This document shows, in pieces, positions 1-8,997 of a stretch of 43,513 bases of DNA. The translations under genes were made by a program, and so were the position numbers. Positions within the stretch are counted from its first letter, which is position 1, and each line of letters opens with the position of its first letter. Source of the stretch: Legionellaceae bacterium. Its GTDB lineage: Bacteria; Pseudomonadota; Gammaproteobacteria; Legionellales; Legionellaceae. The notes beneath the pieces are model-generated. The model saw only the letters and a list, made by a program, of their open reading frames with translations, was not told the DNA's origin and did not search any database. Where the stretch lies: assembly GCA_029212505.1 (NCBI GenBank), contig JARGOS010000013.1, positions 1-43,513 of the forward strand, read 5' to 3'.

Positions 1-59
1 ATGCAGGAGTTAAATAATATGACTTGTTAGGGCGTCCCGTGCGTAAGGTGAGTTATTCA

Positions 60-728
60 ATGCCTAAAAGAATATTTCAAAATCAAGTGACGCCGTTTGT
101 AGGTTCTATTTCGGGCGTAATGTTGATGCAACTTAAGGTGATGGCAATTTTATTGCGTCGTCGAGAGTTACCTTTTCGTGCACAATCAGAAAGCTCTAGA
201 AACGTGCAATTAGAACTTTATATTAAATCATTCGTTTCTTACATGATTTATAATGCAGGAGGCCACAGCCTACATGAATATCTTGATGTTTTAAATTTAC
301 CTATTGTTCAAGATGAATTTCAATCACTGAGTGGCTTTTCAAAGATTGAGCTAAGATACCTCTTTCAAAAAACAAACGTCGCTGCATTTGAAAAATCAAT
401 GGAGCAAACGATTACATATAACAACAACATGATTCAAAAAAAATCACTGCACCAAGAGCTTAAAGAACGCGTGCCTGAAATAAACACCGATATTGATCAA
501 GAAACAAAAACACCCACACATTATTCTATTTTTACACCGATACAAATTGAAGAAACTGCAGAAAATAAACCTACAGACATGATTATTTCTGTGCCAGAAC
601 CACATAAAGTTCAGGCTAATTACTCTATATTTTCACCTAGCGTGAATCAAAAAGATATTCCTGAACCACCGCACCATCAATATGATATACGAAGCAGGAA
701 GCGCTTTAATCCTGATGTCCTGAAATAA
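60..728 (+). CDS. hypothetical protein with two YSIF[ST]P repeats
   Basis: Not recognised. From ATG 60 the protein is 222 residues. An AAGGTGAG ribosome site at 45-52 lies 7 nt before this ATG. An in-frame TTG at 24 would add 12 residues but has no well-spaced ribosome site. A better-placed AGGAG (5-9) instead serves an ATG at 19 that hits a stop after three codons in another frame, so an older, longer start may have been lost by frameshift. The first half is mixed alpha-helical and slightly hydrophobic. The second half is polar, Pro/Glu/Lys-rich and carries two copies of a short motif, HYSIFTP and NYSIFSP, about 35 residues apart, which looks like a low-complexity or docking tail. No signal peptide or convincing membrane helix is visible. 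It could be a secreted effector or a lineage-specific protein; neither is shown by the sequence. Confidence 0.6.
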   Translation: MPKRIFQNQVTPFVGSISGVMLMQLKVMAILLRRRELPFRAQSESSRNVQLELYIKSFVSYMIYNAGGHSLHEYLDVLNLPIVQDEFQSLSGFSKIELRYLFQKTNVAAFEKSMEQTITYNNNMIQKKSLHQELKERVPEINTDIDQETKTPTHYSIFTPIQIEETAENKPTDMIISVPEPHKVQANYSIFSPSVNQKDIPEPPHHQYDIRSRKRFNPDVLK

Positions 729-913
729 TGCCATGAACAAATATAGTGAGTATCCAGCGCGTCAACACAACCCCTATTTACCCTGATACCCACCACACTT
801 CAAATGCCAAGATGGCATAAATCTTTTAGTTTAGTGTTAAAAGTCACAAGCCCCTCGAAGGTTACGCCTGATTTTGTTACACTTCCTGCGATTTAATTAA
901 CACCGAGCAGGCT

Positions 914-3487
914 ATGGCAACATCAGAACACACCCCCATGATGCAACAGTTTTTACGGATTAAAGCAGAGCACCCAGACATGCTCCTGCTTTATCGTATG
1001 GGAGATTTTTATGAATTATTTTTTGATGATGCAACGCATGCCGCGCGCTTACTCGACTTAACGCTTACACACCGAGGCCGCGCAAACGGCCAACCGATCC
1101 CCATGGCCGGTGTGCCGTATCATGCGCTTGAAAATTACCTAGCACGTTTAATTAAAAAAGGCGAATCCGTTGCGATTTGCGAACAAATTGGTGACCCAGC
1201 CACAAGCAAAGGACCTGTTGAGCGTCAAGTGACCCGTATTGTAACCCCAGGTACCGTGACCGACGACGCACTGTTAGATGCGCATCATGACACGATTTTA
1301 CTGGCTGTTCACGAAACAAAACAAGGCTTTGGGCTTGCCTGGGTTGATTTAAGTGGTGGTCGCTTTCATCTTTTAGAATTAAACACAAAAACAGAACTTG
1401 CCGCAGCCCTTACACGCCTGCACCCGGCGGAAGTTTTGATTCAAGAGGGCTTGGCTGCAAAATTAAAACATGCGCCTTTTCCGCTCCACGTTCGGCCGGC
1501 GTGGGAATTTGACTTACAACAAGCGCGAACCGCATTACAAAAACAATTTAATTGCTTAGATTTGCATGCATTAGGCGAAACAGACTATGAGCTCGCTTTT
1601 GTTGCGGCGGGAGGCCTGCTTGCGTATTTAAATCTGACTCAACGCCAAGCACTCCCACACCTCACAACCATCACACTCGAAAAAAACGATGATTATTTAG
1701 AATTAGATGCTGCAACTCAAACGCATTTGGCTTTATTTGAAAATCAACGAGGAACCGAGAAGCATACGTTAATATCCGTACTGGATCATACGGCATCGCC
1801 CATGGGTAGCCGATTATTAAAGCGCTGGCTCGGGCGACCTCTTCGTGATCACGCTCATCTAAAACAACGCCAAGCAAGTCTTGCTGAGCTGATACAAAAT
1901 AAACAAACCGAAGCGATTCATGAGTTACTCAAAAACGCGCGCGATCTGGAGCGCATTGTGTCACGTATTGCCTTAAAATCAGCACGCCCCCGTGATTTAG
2001 TCCAATTACGTGAAACACTTGCGATTTTACCCGAATTACATGCGCTCTTAGCAAGCTATAATACTTCGCTTTTAACCAACATAAACCAAGCGCTTGTTCC
2101 TCAGCCCGAGCTTCTTGAACTCTTGATGAATGCACTGATTGAAAATCCACCCATGCTGATTCGTGACGGCGGTGTGATTGCACCCGGGTTTGATGCTGAG
2201 CTCGATGAGTATCGAGCTCTAAGCGAAAACTCAACCGATGCACTCGATGCTTTAGAGCAAGAAGAAAAAGCACGCTCAGGACTTTCGACTCTTAAATTTG
2301 GCTATAATCGTGTTCACGGCTATTATATTGAGCTCTCGCGTGCGCAATCTAGCGAGAATATTCCAGCCTATTTTCAACGTAAACAAACGTTAAAAAATAC
2401 CGAGCGTTATATTACCGCTGAGCTTAAAACCTTTGAAGAGCGTGTTTTATCGGCACAGTCTAAAGCCCTGACGCGTGAACGCTGGCTTTATGATAATTTA
2501 TTGAATACGCTTCAAGCGCATATCACAACACTTACACACACAGCGCATGCATTAGCAGAAGTCGATGTACTCAACACCCTTGCCGAGCGTGCCAACACCC
2601 TGCATTGGAACGCCCCAAGCTTTGTGGATGAACTGGGAATTGACATACACGAAGGCCGACACCCAGTGCTTGAATCGCTCTTAAATAATGCTTTTATTGC
2701 GAACGATGTCACCTTGGCTCCCGGTAAAAATACGCTGCTTATTACAGGTCCTAATATGGGCGGTAAATCAACGTATATGCGGCAAACCGCGCTGATCATC
2801 GTACTTGCACATATCGGCAGCTACGTTCCTGCGCGTCAAGCACGCCTTGGCCCGATAGATAAATTATTCACACGTATTGGTGCCAACGATGACTTGGCGT
2901 CAGGCCGCTCCACGTTTATGGTTGAAATGACGGAAACGGCGTATATATTAAGGCACGCAACAGCCCAAAGTTTGGTGCTGATTGATGAAATTGGTCGCGG
3001 CACCAGTACGTTTGACGGTGTAGCGTTGGCGCATGCTTGTTGTGTGTATTTAGCTGAAACAGTGCAGGCATTTACTTTATTTTCAACGCATTACTTTGAG
3101 CTTACGGCCTTGCCTGAAACCTGCCATCATATTCAAAACGTCCATGTTGAAGCCGCGGTAAGTCACGGTAAGATTGTCTTTTTATATCGCGTAAAACAGG
3201 GTGCTGCAAGCCAAAGCTACGGCCTCGAAGTTGCGGCACTCGCAGGCATTCCCCAAGACGTGCTTACTGAAGCGCGTGCGCATTTGCAGCACTTGGAGCC
3301 CAGTCAACCCTGCGCTATGCCAAAACCCGAAACGCAATCTCAACCTAAACCTAAACCTAAACCCTCTGCAGCGCTCGCTCAAATTAAATCACTGGATTTA
3401 GATGAGATGACACCCCGCGATGCACTGCGTTTACTGTATCAAATTCAAGCGCTGGCTTTGGATGAGGTATGCTTGTCTGATGCTTAA
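914..3487 (+). CDS. mutS: DNA mismatch repair protein MutS
   Basis: MutS recognises mismatches and small loops and recruits MutL. The 857 residues match the usual MutS length (about 853 in E. coli). The N-terminal mismatch-binding domain has the diagnostic Phe-X-Glu at F32-Y-E34 (GDFYELF). The core and clamp helices follow. The C-terminal ABC-type ATPase has Walker [10 protein letters not shown] at 612-620, Walker B LIDEIGRG and the STHYFEL switch. Residues after about 800 form a Pro/Lys linker (QPKPKPKPS) encoded by a CCTAAA triplicate, then the dimerisation helix. The start ATG 914 gives the standard [13 protein letters not shown]-terminus. The stop lies inside the first codons of tamA, so the two genes are probably co-transcribed. 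Nothing suggests loss of function. Identification is very secure. Confidence 0.98.
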   Translation: MATSEHTPMMQQFLRIKAEHPDMLLLYRMGDFYELFFDDATHAARLLDLTLTHRGRANGQPIPMAGVPYHALENYLARLIKKGESVAICEQIGDPATSKGPVERQVTRIVTPGTVTDDALLDAHHDTILLAVHETKQGFGLAWVDLSGGRFHLLELNTKTELAAALTRLHPAEVLIQEGLAAKLKHAPFPLHVRPAWEFDLQQARTALQKQFNCLDLHALGETDYELAFVAAGGLLAYLNLTQRQALPHLTTITLEKNDDYLELDAATQTHLALFENQRGTEKHTLISVLDHTASPMGSRLLKRWLGRPLRDHAHLKQRQASLAELIQNKQTEAIHELLKNARDLERIVSRIALKSARPRDLVQLRETLAILPELHALLASYNTSLLTNINQALVPQPELLELLMNALIENPPMLIRDGGVIAPGFDAELDEYRALSENSTDALDALEQEEKARSGLSTLKFGYNRVHGYYIELSRAQSSENIPAYFQRKQTLKNTERYITAELKTFEERVLSAQSKALTRERWLYDNLLNTLQAHITTLTHTAHALAEVDVLNTLAERANTLHWNAPSFVDELGIDIHEGRHPVLESLLNNAFIANDVTLAPGKNTLLITGPNMGGKSTYMRQTALIIVLAHIGSYVPARQARLGPIDKLFTRIGANDDLASGRSTFMVEMTETAYILRHATAQSLVLIDEIGRGTSTFDGVALAHACCVYLAETVQAFTLFSTHYFELTALPETCHHIQNVHVEAAVSHGKIVFLYRVKQGAASQSYGLEVAALAGIPQDVLTEARAHLQHLEPSQPCAMPKPETQSQPKPKPKPSAALAQIKSLDLDEMTPRDALRLLYQIQALALDEVCLSDA
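3344..3361 (+). repeat. CCTAAA x3 tandem repeat inside mutS
   Basis: Three exact copies of the hexamer CCTAAA encode the Pro-Lys linker of MutS between the ATPase and the C-terminal dimerisation helix. Because the unit is a multiple of three, changes in copy number would vary linker length without shifting the frame. Confidence 0.6.
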
Positions 3488-5300
3488 GCAAAGCTTGCAC
3501 AGATTTTTATTACTCTTAAGCCTATCGCTTTTACTCGGCGCTGCACAGGTTGCATCGTTTGATATCTCGGGGCTGGATAAGCTCCCGCGTGAAAATGTCG
3601 AGCATCGCCTGGGTGATTTGTATGCACACCCAATACAAGGCGGCATTTCAGAAGAGGTGTTGATAGATCAAATCAAAAAAGCTTTAACGCCCTATGGGTA
3701 TTTTAGTCCGAGCATCACGCTCAAGCTACCCAAAGGCAAGCACGCCGGTAAAATTCATGTCAATCCAGGACGTCCTGTCGTGATCACCAGCCTTACGGTG
3801 AACATCACCGGGCCAGGACGTGATATCGAAGAAATCAAAAAAGCTTATCGCGAATTGCCGATTAAGATGAATCAGCCGTTTAATAGTGTCTTGTATGAAA
3901 CATCCAAAAATAATCTTGTGAACGCCGCAGAAAACCAGGGATTTTTGACCTCTCGATTTGATCAGGCAACCGTCATGGTCGATAGAAAAAACTATCAAGC
4001 CAGCATTATTTTGCAATTTAATACCGGCCCTCGTTCTTATTTTGGTCATGTTAAGTTTATCACGGGCACCACGCGCCCCACACCTAAAATCAAAGGTGAG
4101 ATTCGACTTCCCTTTCCAAAACTTTCAAAAATCATCGAGTTTTTTAAGCCTTTTGCTGAACGAAACCCCATGTTTACAACAGGGCATATTGCTTTATCGC
4201 CCGATTTATTGTTTGCCTACGTTCCGTTCAAATATGGCGACGCTTATTCAACGGACGACATGATGGCGCTGCATTCAAACCTGATGGGCAGTGGCTATTT
4301 TAAGACGATTGATGTGGATCCATTAGCCGATTCCGGACATAACATCCCGCTCGATGTTCATCTCGAACCGGTGGATCGCTTTAGCTATACGCTTTCCGGT
4401 GGTTACGGAACCGATACCGGAGCCCGTGGGCGCTTTGGTTTACATATTGTGCCTTTAAACACCTACGGTCATAAATTTGATGCTGTGGCTCAAGGATCGT
4501 CTAATCAAAATGCGGCATTATTAAAATATACCATTCCTGGGCATGATCCTATTCATGATAAACACACCATCAACGGGGGGTTTAATAACCTGAATTATGT
4601 CAGCGGTAACAGTCGCTCCGGTAACCTTGCCTTGGTTTATGAGCATCTTACCTCAAAATATCAACAAGTTTTATCGTTGAATGGCTTGCATGAACAGTTC
4701 CATTATGACAAACAAGATCCGAGTGAACGTACGGTGGTTTATCCTAAGGCTTTGCTCACATGGCGGCAAGCAAGCGATCCCCTATTTTCACCGTCGGGTT
4801 ATAACGTGACGGTGGGTGCATTTGCAGCCAATCGCTACGCATTATCAAGCATTAGCGTCGGCAATTTTAGTGTAGATGCACGCGCCGCTTTAACCCTTGA
4901 TATGATTAGAACGCGTATTTATGCTCATGTGATGGGAGAACTTACACAAATCAGTGATATCTATGCATTACCGCTGTCACTTGCTCCGTTACTGGGTGGC
5001 CCAGAAAACATGAAAGGCTTTAGCTTTAATTCCATTGGCCCAGGCAAAGTTTTAGCTTATGGTGGTGTAGAGTTACAAAAAGAAATGATTGATACCTGGT
5101 ATCTTCTTGGCTTTATTGATAAAGGAACGGTGTATAGCCCCATTCCCAAAGAAGTACAATATGACGTAGGTGTTGGCTTGATGTGGCGTTCACCTGTTGG
5201 ACCGATTAAAGCCGCTGTTGCACAACCGGTGGATAGCCGACTGAATCGTATGCCAAACACGGGCATTCGCTTTGTCGTTAATATGGGGCCTGAAATATAA
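3480..5300 (+). CDS. tamA: TamA, outer-membrane translocation and assembly module barrel (Omp85 family)
   Basis: TamA is the outer-membrane Omp85 subunit of the TAM complex; with TamB it spans the envelope and helps assemble or supply the outer membrane. From ATG 3480 the protein is 606 residues (E. coli TamA 577). It begins with a signal peptide (MLKQSLHRF then a Leu-rich core). Three POTRA-like modules occupy about residues 30-280 (GAREV-like pieces such as [11 protein letters not shown]), and the rest is a beta-barrel ending in FVVNMGPEI. Start choice: the frame is open to 3420, but ATG 3480 gives a clean signal peptide and overlaps the mutS stop by 8 nt. The conserved L6-loop motif, normally RGY/RGF, reads M-K512-G-F, so the usual Arg is Lys. 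The TAA overlaps the tamB ATG by one base (TAATG), which implies translational coupling. Confidence 0.93.
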   Translation: MLKQSLHRFLLLLSLSLLLGAAQVASFDISGLDKLPRENVEHRLGDLYAHPIQGGISEEVLIDQIKKALTPYGYFSPSITLKLPKGKHAGKIHVNPGRPVVITSLTVNITGPGRDIEEIKKAYRELPIKMNQPFNSVLYETSKNNLVNAAENQGFLTSRFDQATVMVDRKNYQASIILQFNTGPRSYFGHVKFITGTTRPTPKIKGEIRLPFPKLSKIIEFFKPFAERNPMFTTGHIALSPDLLFAYVPFKYGDAYSTDDMMALHSNLMGSGYFKTIDVDPLADSGHNIPLDVHLEPVDRFSYTLSGGYGTDTGARGRFGLHIVPLNTYGHKFDAVAQGSSNQNAALLKYTIPGHDPIHDKHTINGGFNNLNYVSGNSRSGNLALVYEHLTSKYQQVLSLNGLHEQFHYDKQDPSERTVVYPKALLTWRQASDPLFSPSGYNVTVGAFAANRYALSSISVGNFSVDARAALTLDMIRTRIYAHVMGELTQISDIYALPLSLAPLLGGPENMKGFSFNSIGPGKVLAYGGVELQKEMIDTWYLLGFIDKGTVYSPIPKEVQYDVGVGLMWRSPVGPIKAAVAQPVDSRLNRMPNTGIRFVVNMGPEI

Positions 5301-7522
5301 TGAAAATTATACGCGCGCTTTTATATCACGTTGCTTTTTTGCTTATTTTACTGATAGGCATGTTGTGTTTTTTACTCGGCACAACCCCTGGCGCTCAATA
5401 TATGTTTAAACTCAGTCATAAGCTTTTACCCGGAACGTTGAATGTTGAGCACGTAGACGGCCATGTATGGCAAGATCTGAGCTTGAAAAATCTTAGCTAT
5501 GTCGAAAAAAACCGCACCATAAAATTAAATCATGCACAGCTATCCTGGCATCTCAAATCACTGATTCCGCTGCATATCACGTTGGACAAACTCGATCTTA
5601 ACCAGCTTTCTGTGGTAGAAGACGAAACAGAACAGAGCTTAGAAGCCTTTACCCTCCAAGGCGCTTGGATAAATAAATCGCTCGCTCTTACAGGCCATAC
5701 GGAGATCGCCTTACCGCAAGGTTTACTCAAAGTAAATATTTTTACCAACGGGCTTATTATAACCAGCCAATTTTCTTTAGGTGAAAATCACGTCACGCTC
5801 AAAGGTCCGTTTAAAGGCCCCTGGACCCTGCATGCCAAGCTCGAAGAACTCAAAAAACTCGAACCAAGCCTCGCGCCGTTAAAAAGCACGTTGATTGCTG
5901 ATGCAACCGTCTATGACATGAAGCATGCAACGCTTAAGGCGCACTTAACACCGGGCGTGTATCAACTGCCTGAAGGGTCCACACCTGAATCGATCGCGTT
6001 TAGATACGCCGCCGTCAACCTCAACCTTACACCTAAAAAATTAGATATCGACGGAAACTGGCAGATCAATCAACACATCACAGGAAACCTCAAGTTCGAA
6101 CTCCCGGGCATACGTCTTAATCAAGCACCCAAGCCCGAGCAAATCATCACCGGAGAAGCTCATCTTGATGTCGCTTCGTTTGATTTTTTAAATCAGATCA
6201 TAAAACTCAGTGAAGATGGTACACTGATTCAAAATCTCGCGGGAAAAATTCATGCTGTTTTACATATAACCGGCGAGCTGAATCAACCCAAACTCGAGAG
6301 CAACATAACGCTTAGCCAAGCGCGCGTCACCTTACCTGAATTGGGCATTACACTTAATCCCATAGAAATCACAGCAAAATCAGATGCTAAAAACTGGGAA
6401 GCTCATGGCAAACTTCATTCAAATAACAGCCCACCGTTAACACTAGAAGGCCAAGGCACGTTAGAACCTGCGCTTACTGGGAGTGCAAGCCTGCAGGGAG
6501 AAAATATTATTATCATGGCAACGCCTGAATATGGTCTGAAGGCTTCACCCAACTTGACCTTGACGTTGAAGCCCGACGCATATGACATCCGTGGTCGTGT
6601 ATTAATACCCCAGGCGCTTATATCCCCTGTCACGTTTTATCACACGAAAAAACTAAGCCACGATGTGGTGTTTGCTCATCAAAAACAAAATCCCAACCCG
6701 TTTAATCTAACAACGCATGTTCTTTTAGATATGGGCGACGACGTCCGCGTGAATGCCAAAGGCATTCAAGGGTTGATTGACGGGCAGCTGGACTTTAAAC
6801 AAGAACCCCAGCAACCCCTCACCGCGGCAGGAACGCTTAAACTACGTGACGGACGTTATGAAGCCTACGGTCAAAAATTAAAAATAGAACGAGGGGCATT
6901 AATCTTTTTTGGACAACAAATTGATAATCCTAATCTTAGTATTCGTGCTGTACGTTATTTTAATCAAGCCAATGCTCAGTTTGAAGGCTCCAATGAACTG
7001 TTTGACTTCAGTGAAAGCAACTTAGATTCTCAAAACTTAGGCAATCAAACCACGGTAGGTATCACCGTTTCCGGTCGTGTTGATGCGCCGCGTGTTAAAC
7101 TCTTTTCTAAACCACCTAATTTATCAGAAGCGAATAAATTATCGATGCTCTTACTTGGAAAGCCGGCCGATCAAGCCAGTAAATCCGGTGGCGCAATTTT
7201 AATACAAGCCATGAAATCGATGCACTTAGATTCGGGCAGCAAAAGTGTCAAAATGCTACAAGACTTAAAAAATTCTGCCGGTATTGATTTTGATGTTCGT
7301 AACAGCAGCCTTGGCACACGTTCCAGTGATGTATCCAAAACGTCGGTCATGGTTGGCAAATCGATCACGAAACGTATTTATTTGCGTTATAATGTCGGCT
7401 TGTTTCAAGAAAACAGTAACGTCTTAACCCTGACTTATTTATTAAATAAATTCTTGAACGCCAAAGTAACAGCAAGCGATGTAGGCAACGGCATTGACTT
7501 TACGTACAGCCGTTCAGATTAA
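5300..7522 (+). CDS. tamB: TamB, inner-membrane anchored bridge protein of the TAM complex (short form)
   Basis: TamB is the AsmA-like, inner-membrane-anchored beta-groove protein that reaches TamA across the periplasm. The N-terminus has one signal-anchor helix (about residues 5-27), followed by the typical TamB opening LPGTLNVEHVDGHVW. The middle is repetitive beta-strand sequence. The C-terminal DUF490 domain (about 430-740) is clear, with LSMLLLGKPAD, SSLGTRSSDVSKTSVMVGK and a final aromatic-rich strand. At 740 residues it is much shorter than E. coli TamB (1259), so the periplasmic groove is reduced, but both ends are intact and no frameshift is visible. It starts at the tamA stop codon and is probably made from the same message. 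A low-complexity TTTTA tract follows the stop. Confidence 0.92.
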   Translation: MKIIRALLYHVAFLLILLIGMLCFLLGTTPGAQYMFKLSHKLLPGTLNVEHVDGHVWQDLSLKNLSYVEKNRTIKLNHAQLSWHLKSLIPLHITLDKLDLNQLSVVEDETEQSLEAFTLQGAWINKSLALTGHTEIALPQGLLKVNIFTNGLIITSQFSLGENHVTLKGPFKGPWTLHAKLEELKKLEPSLAPLKSTLIADATVYDMKHATLKAHLTPGVYQLPEGSTPESIAFRYAAVNLNLTPKKLDIDGNWQINQHITGNLKFELPGIRLNQAPKPEQIITGEAHLDVASFDFLNQIIKLSEDGTLIQNLAGKIHAVLHITGELNQPKLESNITLSQARVTLPELGITLNPIEITAKSDAKNWEAHGKLHSNNSPPLTLEGQGTLEPALTGSASLQGENIIIMATPEYGLKASPNLTLTLKPDAYDIRGRVLIPQALISPVTFYHTKKLSHDVVFAHQKQNPNPFNLTTHVLLDMGDDVRVNAKGIQGLIDGQLDFKQEPQQPLTAAGTLKLRDGRYEAYGQKLKIERGALIFFGQQIDNPNLSIRAVRYFNQANAQFEGSNELFDFSESNLDSQNLGNQTTVGITVSGRVDAPRVKLFSKPPNLSEANKLSMLLLGKPADQASKSGGAILIQAMKSMHLDSGSKSVKMLQDLKNSAGIDFDVRNSSLGTRSSDVSKTSVMVGKSITKRIYLRYNVGLFQENSNVLTLTYLLNKFLNAKVTASDVGNGIDFTYSRSD

Positions 7523-7545
7523 TTTATTTTATTTTATTTTATTTA
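7523..7545. repeat. (TTTTA)n tract between tamB and hemB
   Basis: The 39-base gap between tamB and hemB is mostly a T-rich tract containing three exact TTTTA units flanked by TTTA. It may mark slippage-prone DNA or an AT-rich promoter-proximal element for hemB. No hairpin precedes it, so I do not call it a terminator. Confidence 0.5.
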
Positions 7546-7561
7546 ATATAAGAGCATTATT

Positions 7562-8566
7562 ATGTCTAATATCTACTCATTACCGCTACGGCTAAAACGA
7601 CTCCGAAAAACTCCGGCCGTTCGTGCCATGCTTCAAGAAACCCATCTTCATGTGGAGCAATTTATAGCACCGTTATTTATTACCGAATTGCATCATACAC
7701 CCCAAGCCATTAAAAGCATGCCAGGCTGCTATCAACTCCCCCTCTCGGCCTTAGATGACGAAATAAAAACACTGGTTTCTTTAGGCATTCAAAGCGTTTT
7801 ACTCTTTGGGCTTCCTGCTAAAAAAAATGCTTGTGGCGAAGCATCCATAAGTCAAAACGGCATTGTTCAACAAGCCATTCGGCGTATTAAAGCCATCGCA
7901 CCGGCCATGCTTGTGATTGCCGATGTGTGTTTATGTGAGTACACCGATCACGGGCACTGCGGTATTTTAGATAGTCAATCGAAATTAATTAATAACGATG
8001 CAACCCTAGATATACTCGCAAAACAAGCCCTAAGCTTTGCCGAAGCCGGTGCTGATTGGGTAGCGCCAAGCAGCATGACCGACGGCATGGTGCTTGCGCT
8101 ACGTACAGCATTAGATAAAAACAAGTATACCGACGTTGCTATTTTAAGCTATGCCGTGAAATACAGTTCGCACTTTTATGGCCCTTTTCGGGAAGCCGCG
8201 TTAGGTGCACCACAGTTTGGCGACCGTAAAACCTATCAAATGGATTTCTGCAATGCAGCTGAAGCCCTTCGCGAAGCAGCGCTCGATATCAATGAAGGCG
8301 CTGATGTACTCATGGTCAAACCTGCCATGCAATATTTAGATATTATTCATCGGGTTAAGGCAGCTTATCCTGAGGTACCTTTATGTGCTTATCAAGTGAG
8401 TGGTGAGTATGCCATGTTAAAAAACGCAGGAGCAGCAGGCATTCTCGATGAAACACAAGCCATGATTGAAAGCTTAACAGCGATTAAACGTGCTGGCGCA
8501 GATTTAATCATTACTTATTTTGCTAAAGACATTGCAGGCCATCTAAAACAACAGAAAACTTGTTAA
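7562..8566 (+). CDS. hemB: delta-aminolevulinic acid dehydratase (porphobilinogen synthase)
   Basis: HemB condenses two 5-aminolevulinate molecules to porphobilinogen in haem biosynthesis. The 334 residues fit the family. The zinc-site cysteines are present (C123 and C125 in DVCLCEYTDHG, C133 in HGHCG). Both Schiff-base lysines are present: K200 in YAVKYSS and K253 in MVKPAMQYLD, matching E. coli K195 and K247. The start ATG 7562 follows AAGAG at short distance. It is preceded by tamB and followed by a cold-shock gene on the same strand; the 39-nt gap to tamB makes read-through possible. Zinc dependence is inferred from the three cysteines. Confidence 0.97.
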   Translation: MSNIYSLPLRLKRLRKTPAVRAMLQETHLHVEQFIAPLFITELHHTPQAIKSMPGCYQLPLSALDDEIKTLVSLGIQSVLLFGLPAKKNACGEASISQNGIVQQAIRRIKAIAPAMLVIADVCLCEYTDHGHCGILDSQSKLINNDATLDILAKQALSFAEAGADWVAPSSMTDGMVLALRTALDKNKYTDVAILSYAVKYSSHFYGPFREAALGAPQFGDRKTYQMDFCNAAEALREAALDINEGADVLMVKPAMQYLDIIHRVKAAYPEVPLCAYQVSGEYAMLKNAGAAGILDETQAMIESLTAIKRAGADLIITYFAKDIAGHLKQQKTC

Positions 8567-8644
8567 GTGCTGCTTTTTTAGGTTATGTTATTTATGTATT
8601 TTTATCGCAAGGATTGCATTTAAACACAAGGGAAGGAAAAGATT

Positions 8645-8875
8645 ATGGCTACAGGTGAAGTCAAATGGTTTAATAATGCCAAAGGTTGGGGATTTGTATT
8701 ACCTGAAGAAGGTGGAGCAGATATTTTTGTTCACTATTCATCGATTCAAGGCACGGGTTATAAAAGCCTGACAGCAGGACAAATCATTAGTTTTGATACG
8801 ATTCAAGGTGAGCGCGGGTTGCATGCAACCAATGTAACCGTTCTGAGTGAAGTTGAAGAGCCAACTGAAGCTTAA
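8645..8875 (+). CDS. cold-shock domain protein, CspD-like
   Basis: This is a single cold-shock domain of 76 residues that binds single-stranded RNA or DNA. RNP1 is KGWGFV and RNP2 is DIFVHYSSI. The FNNAKG opening and IQGTGYKSL segment resemble CspD more than CspA. RNP1 has Trp where E. coli CspD has Phe (KGFGF). The ribosome site is strong (GGAAGG, 8631-8638 region) before ATG 8645. A purine-rich leader separates it from hemB, so it probably has its own message. The acidic tail (EVEEPTEA) is short. A perfect palindrome follows the stop. Whether it is cold-induced cannot be told from sequence. Confidence 0.92.
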   Translation: MATGEVKWFNNAKGWGFVLPEEGGADIFVHYSSIQGTGYKSLTAGQIISFDTIQGERGLHATNVTVLSEVEEPTEA

Positions 8876-8885
8876 TTGAATTATA

Positions 8886-8907
8886 GCGCGTAGTGATCAC
8901 TACGCGC
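8886..8907. repeat. perfect 22-bp palindrome after the csp gene
   Basis: Positions 8886-8907 form an exact self-complementary sequence (arms GCGCGTAGTGA and TCACTACGCGC) 10 nt after the csp stop. As RNA it could fold into a 9-bp hairpin with a GATC loop. No T-run follows, so it is not a canonical intrinsic terminator. It could be a 3' stabiliser of the csp mRNA, a protein-binding site, or a terminator helped by Rho. Confidence 0.55.
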
Positions 8908-8934
8908 ATCTCACCCATCACCTCGACAATTATG

Positions 8935-8961
8935 TTTACTTTATGGCTAATGTGTTATAAT
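8935..8961 (+). promoter_or_regulatory. extended -10 promoter of the giant SecA-like gene
   Basis: A perfect extended -10 element, TGT-TATAAT (8953-8961), lies 36 nt before ATG 8998. A weak -35-like TTTACT is at 8935-8940 with a 15-nt spacer. Extended -10 promoters can work with a poor -35. The transcript would start near 8968 and give a leader of about 30 nt with only a weak ribosome site (ACGGTG). Confidence 0.55.
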
Positions 8962-8997
8962 AAAGCCATATAATTGGATTCGACGGTGTAAAATATT

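Noticed and set aside
1-30. Short frame ending TAG at 28-30, possible end of an upstream gene or a three-codon leader after AGGAG
   Set aside because: Too short to support either reading; mentioned only for the start choice of the first gene.
803-817. Small hairpin ATGCC...GGCAT between the first gene and mutS as a terminator
   Set aside because: Only a 5-bp stem and no clean T-run follows; too weak to call.
8976-8986. GGATTCGACGG, resembling the conserved 5' end of tmRNA
   Set aside because: It is followed within a few bases by the giant open reading frame, and no tRNA-like 3' half or acceptor-stem partner is visible, so it is a chance match.
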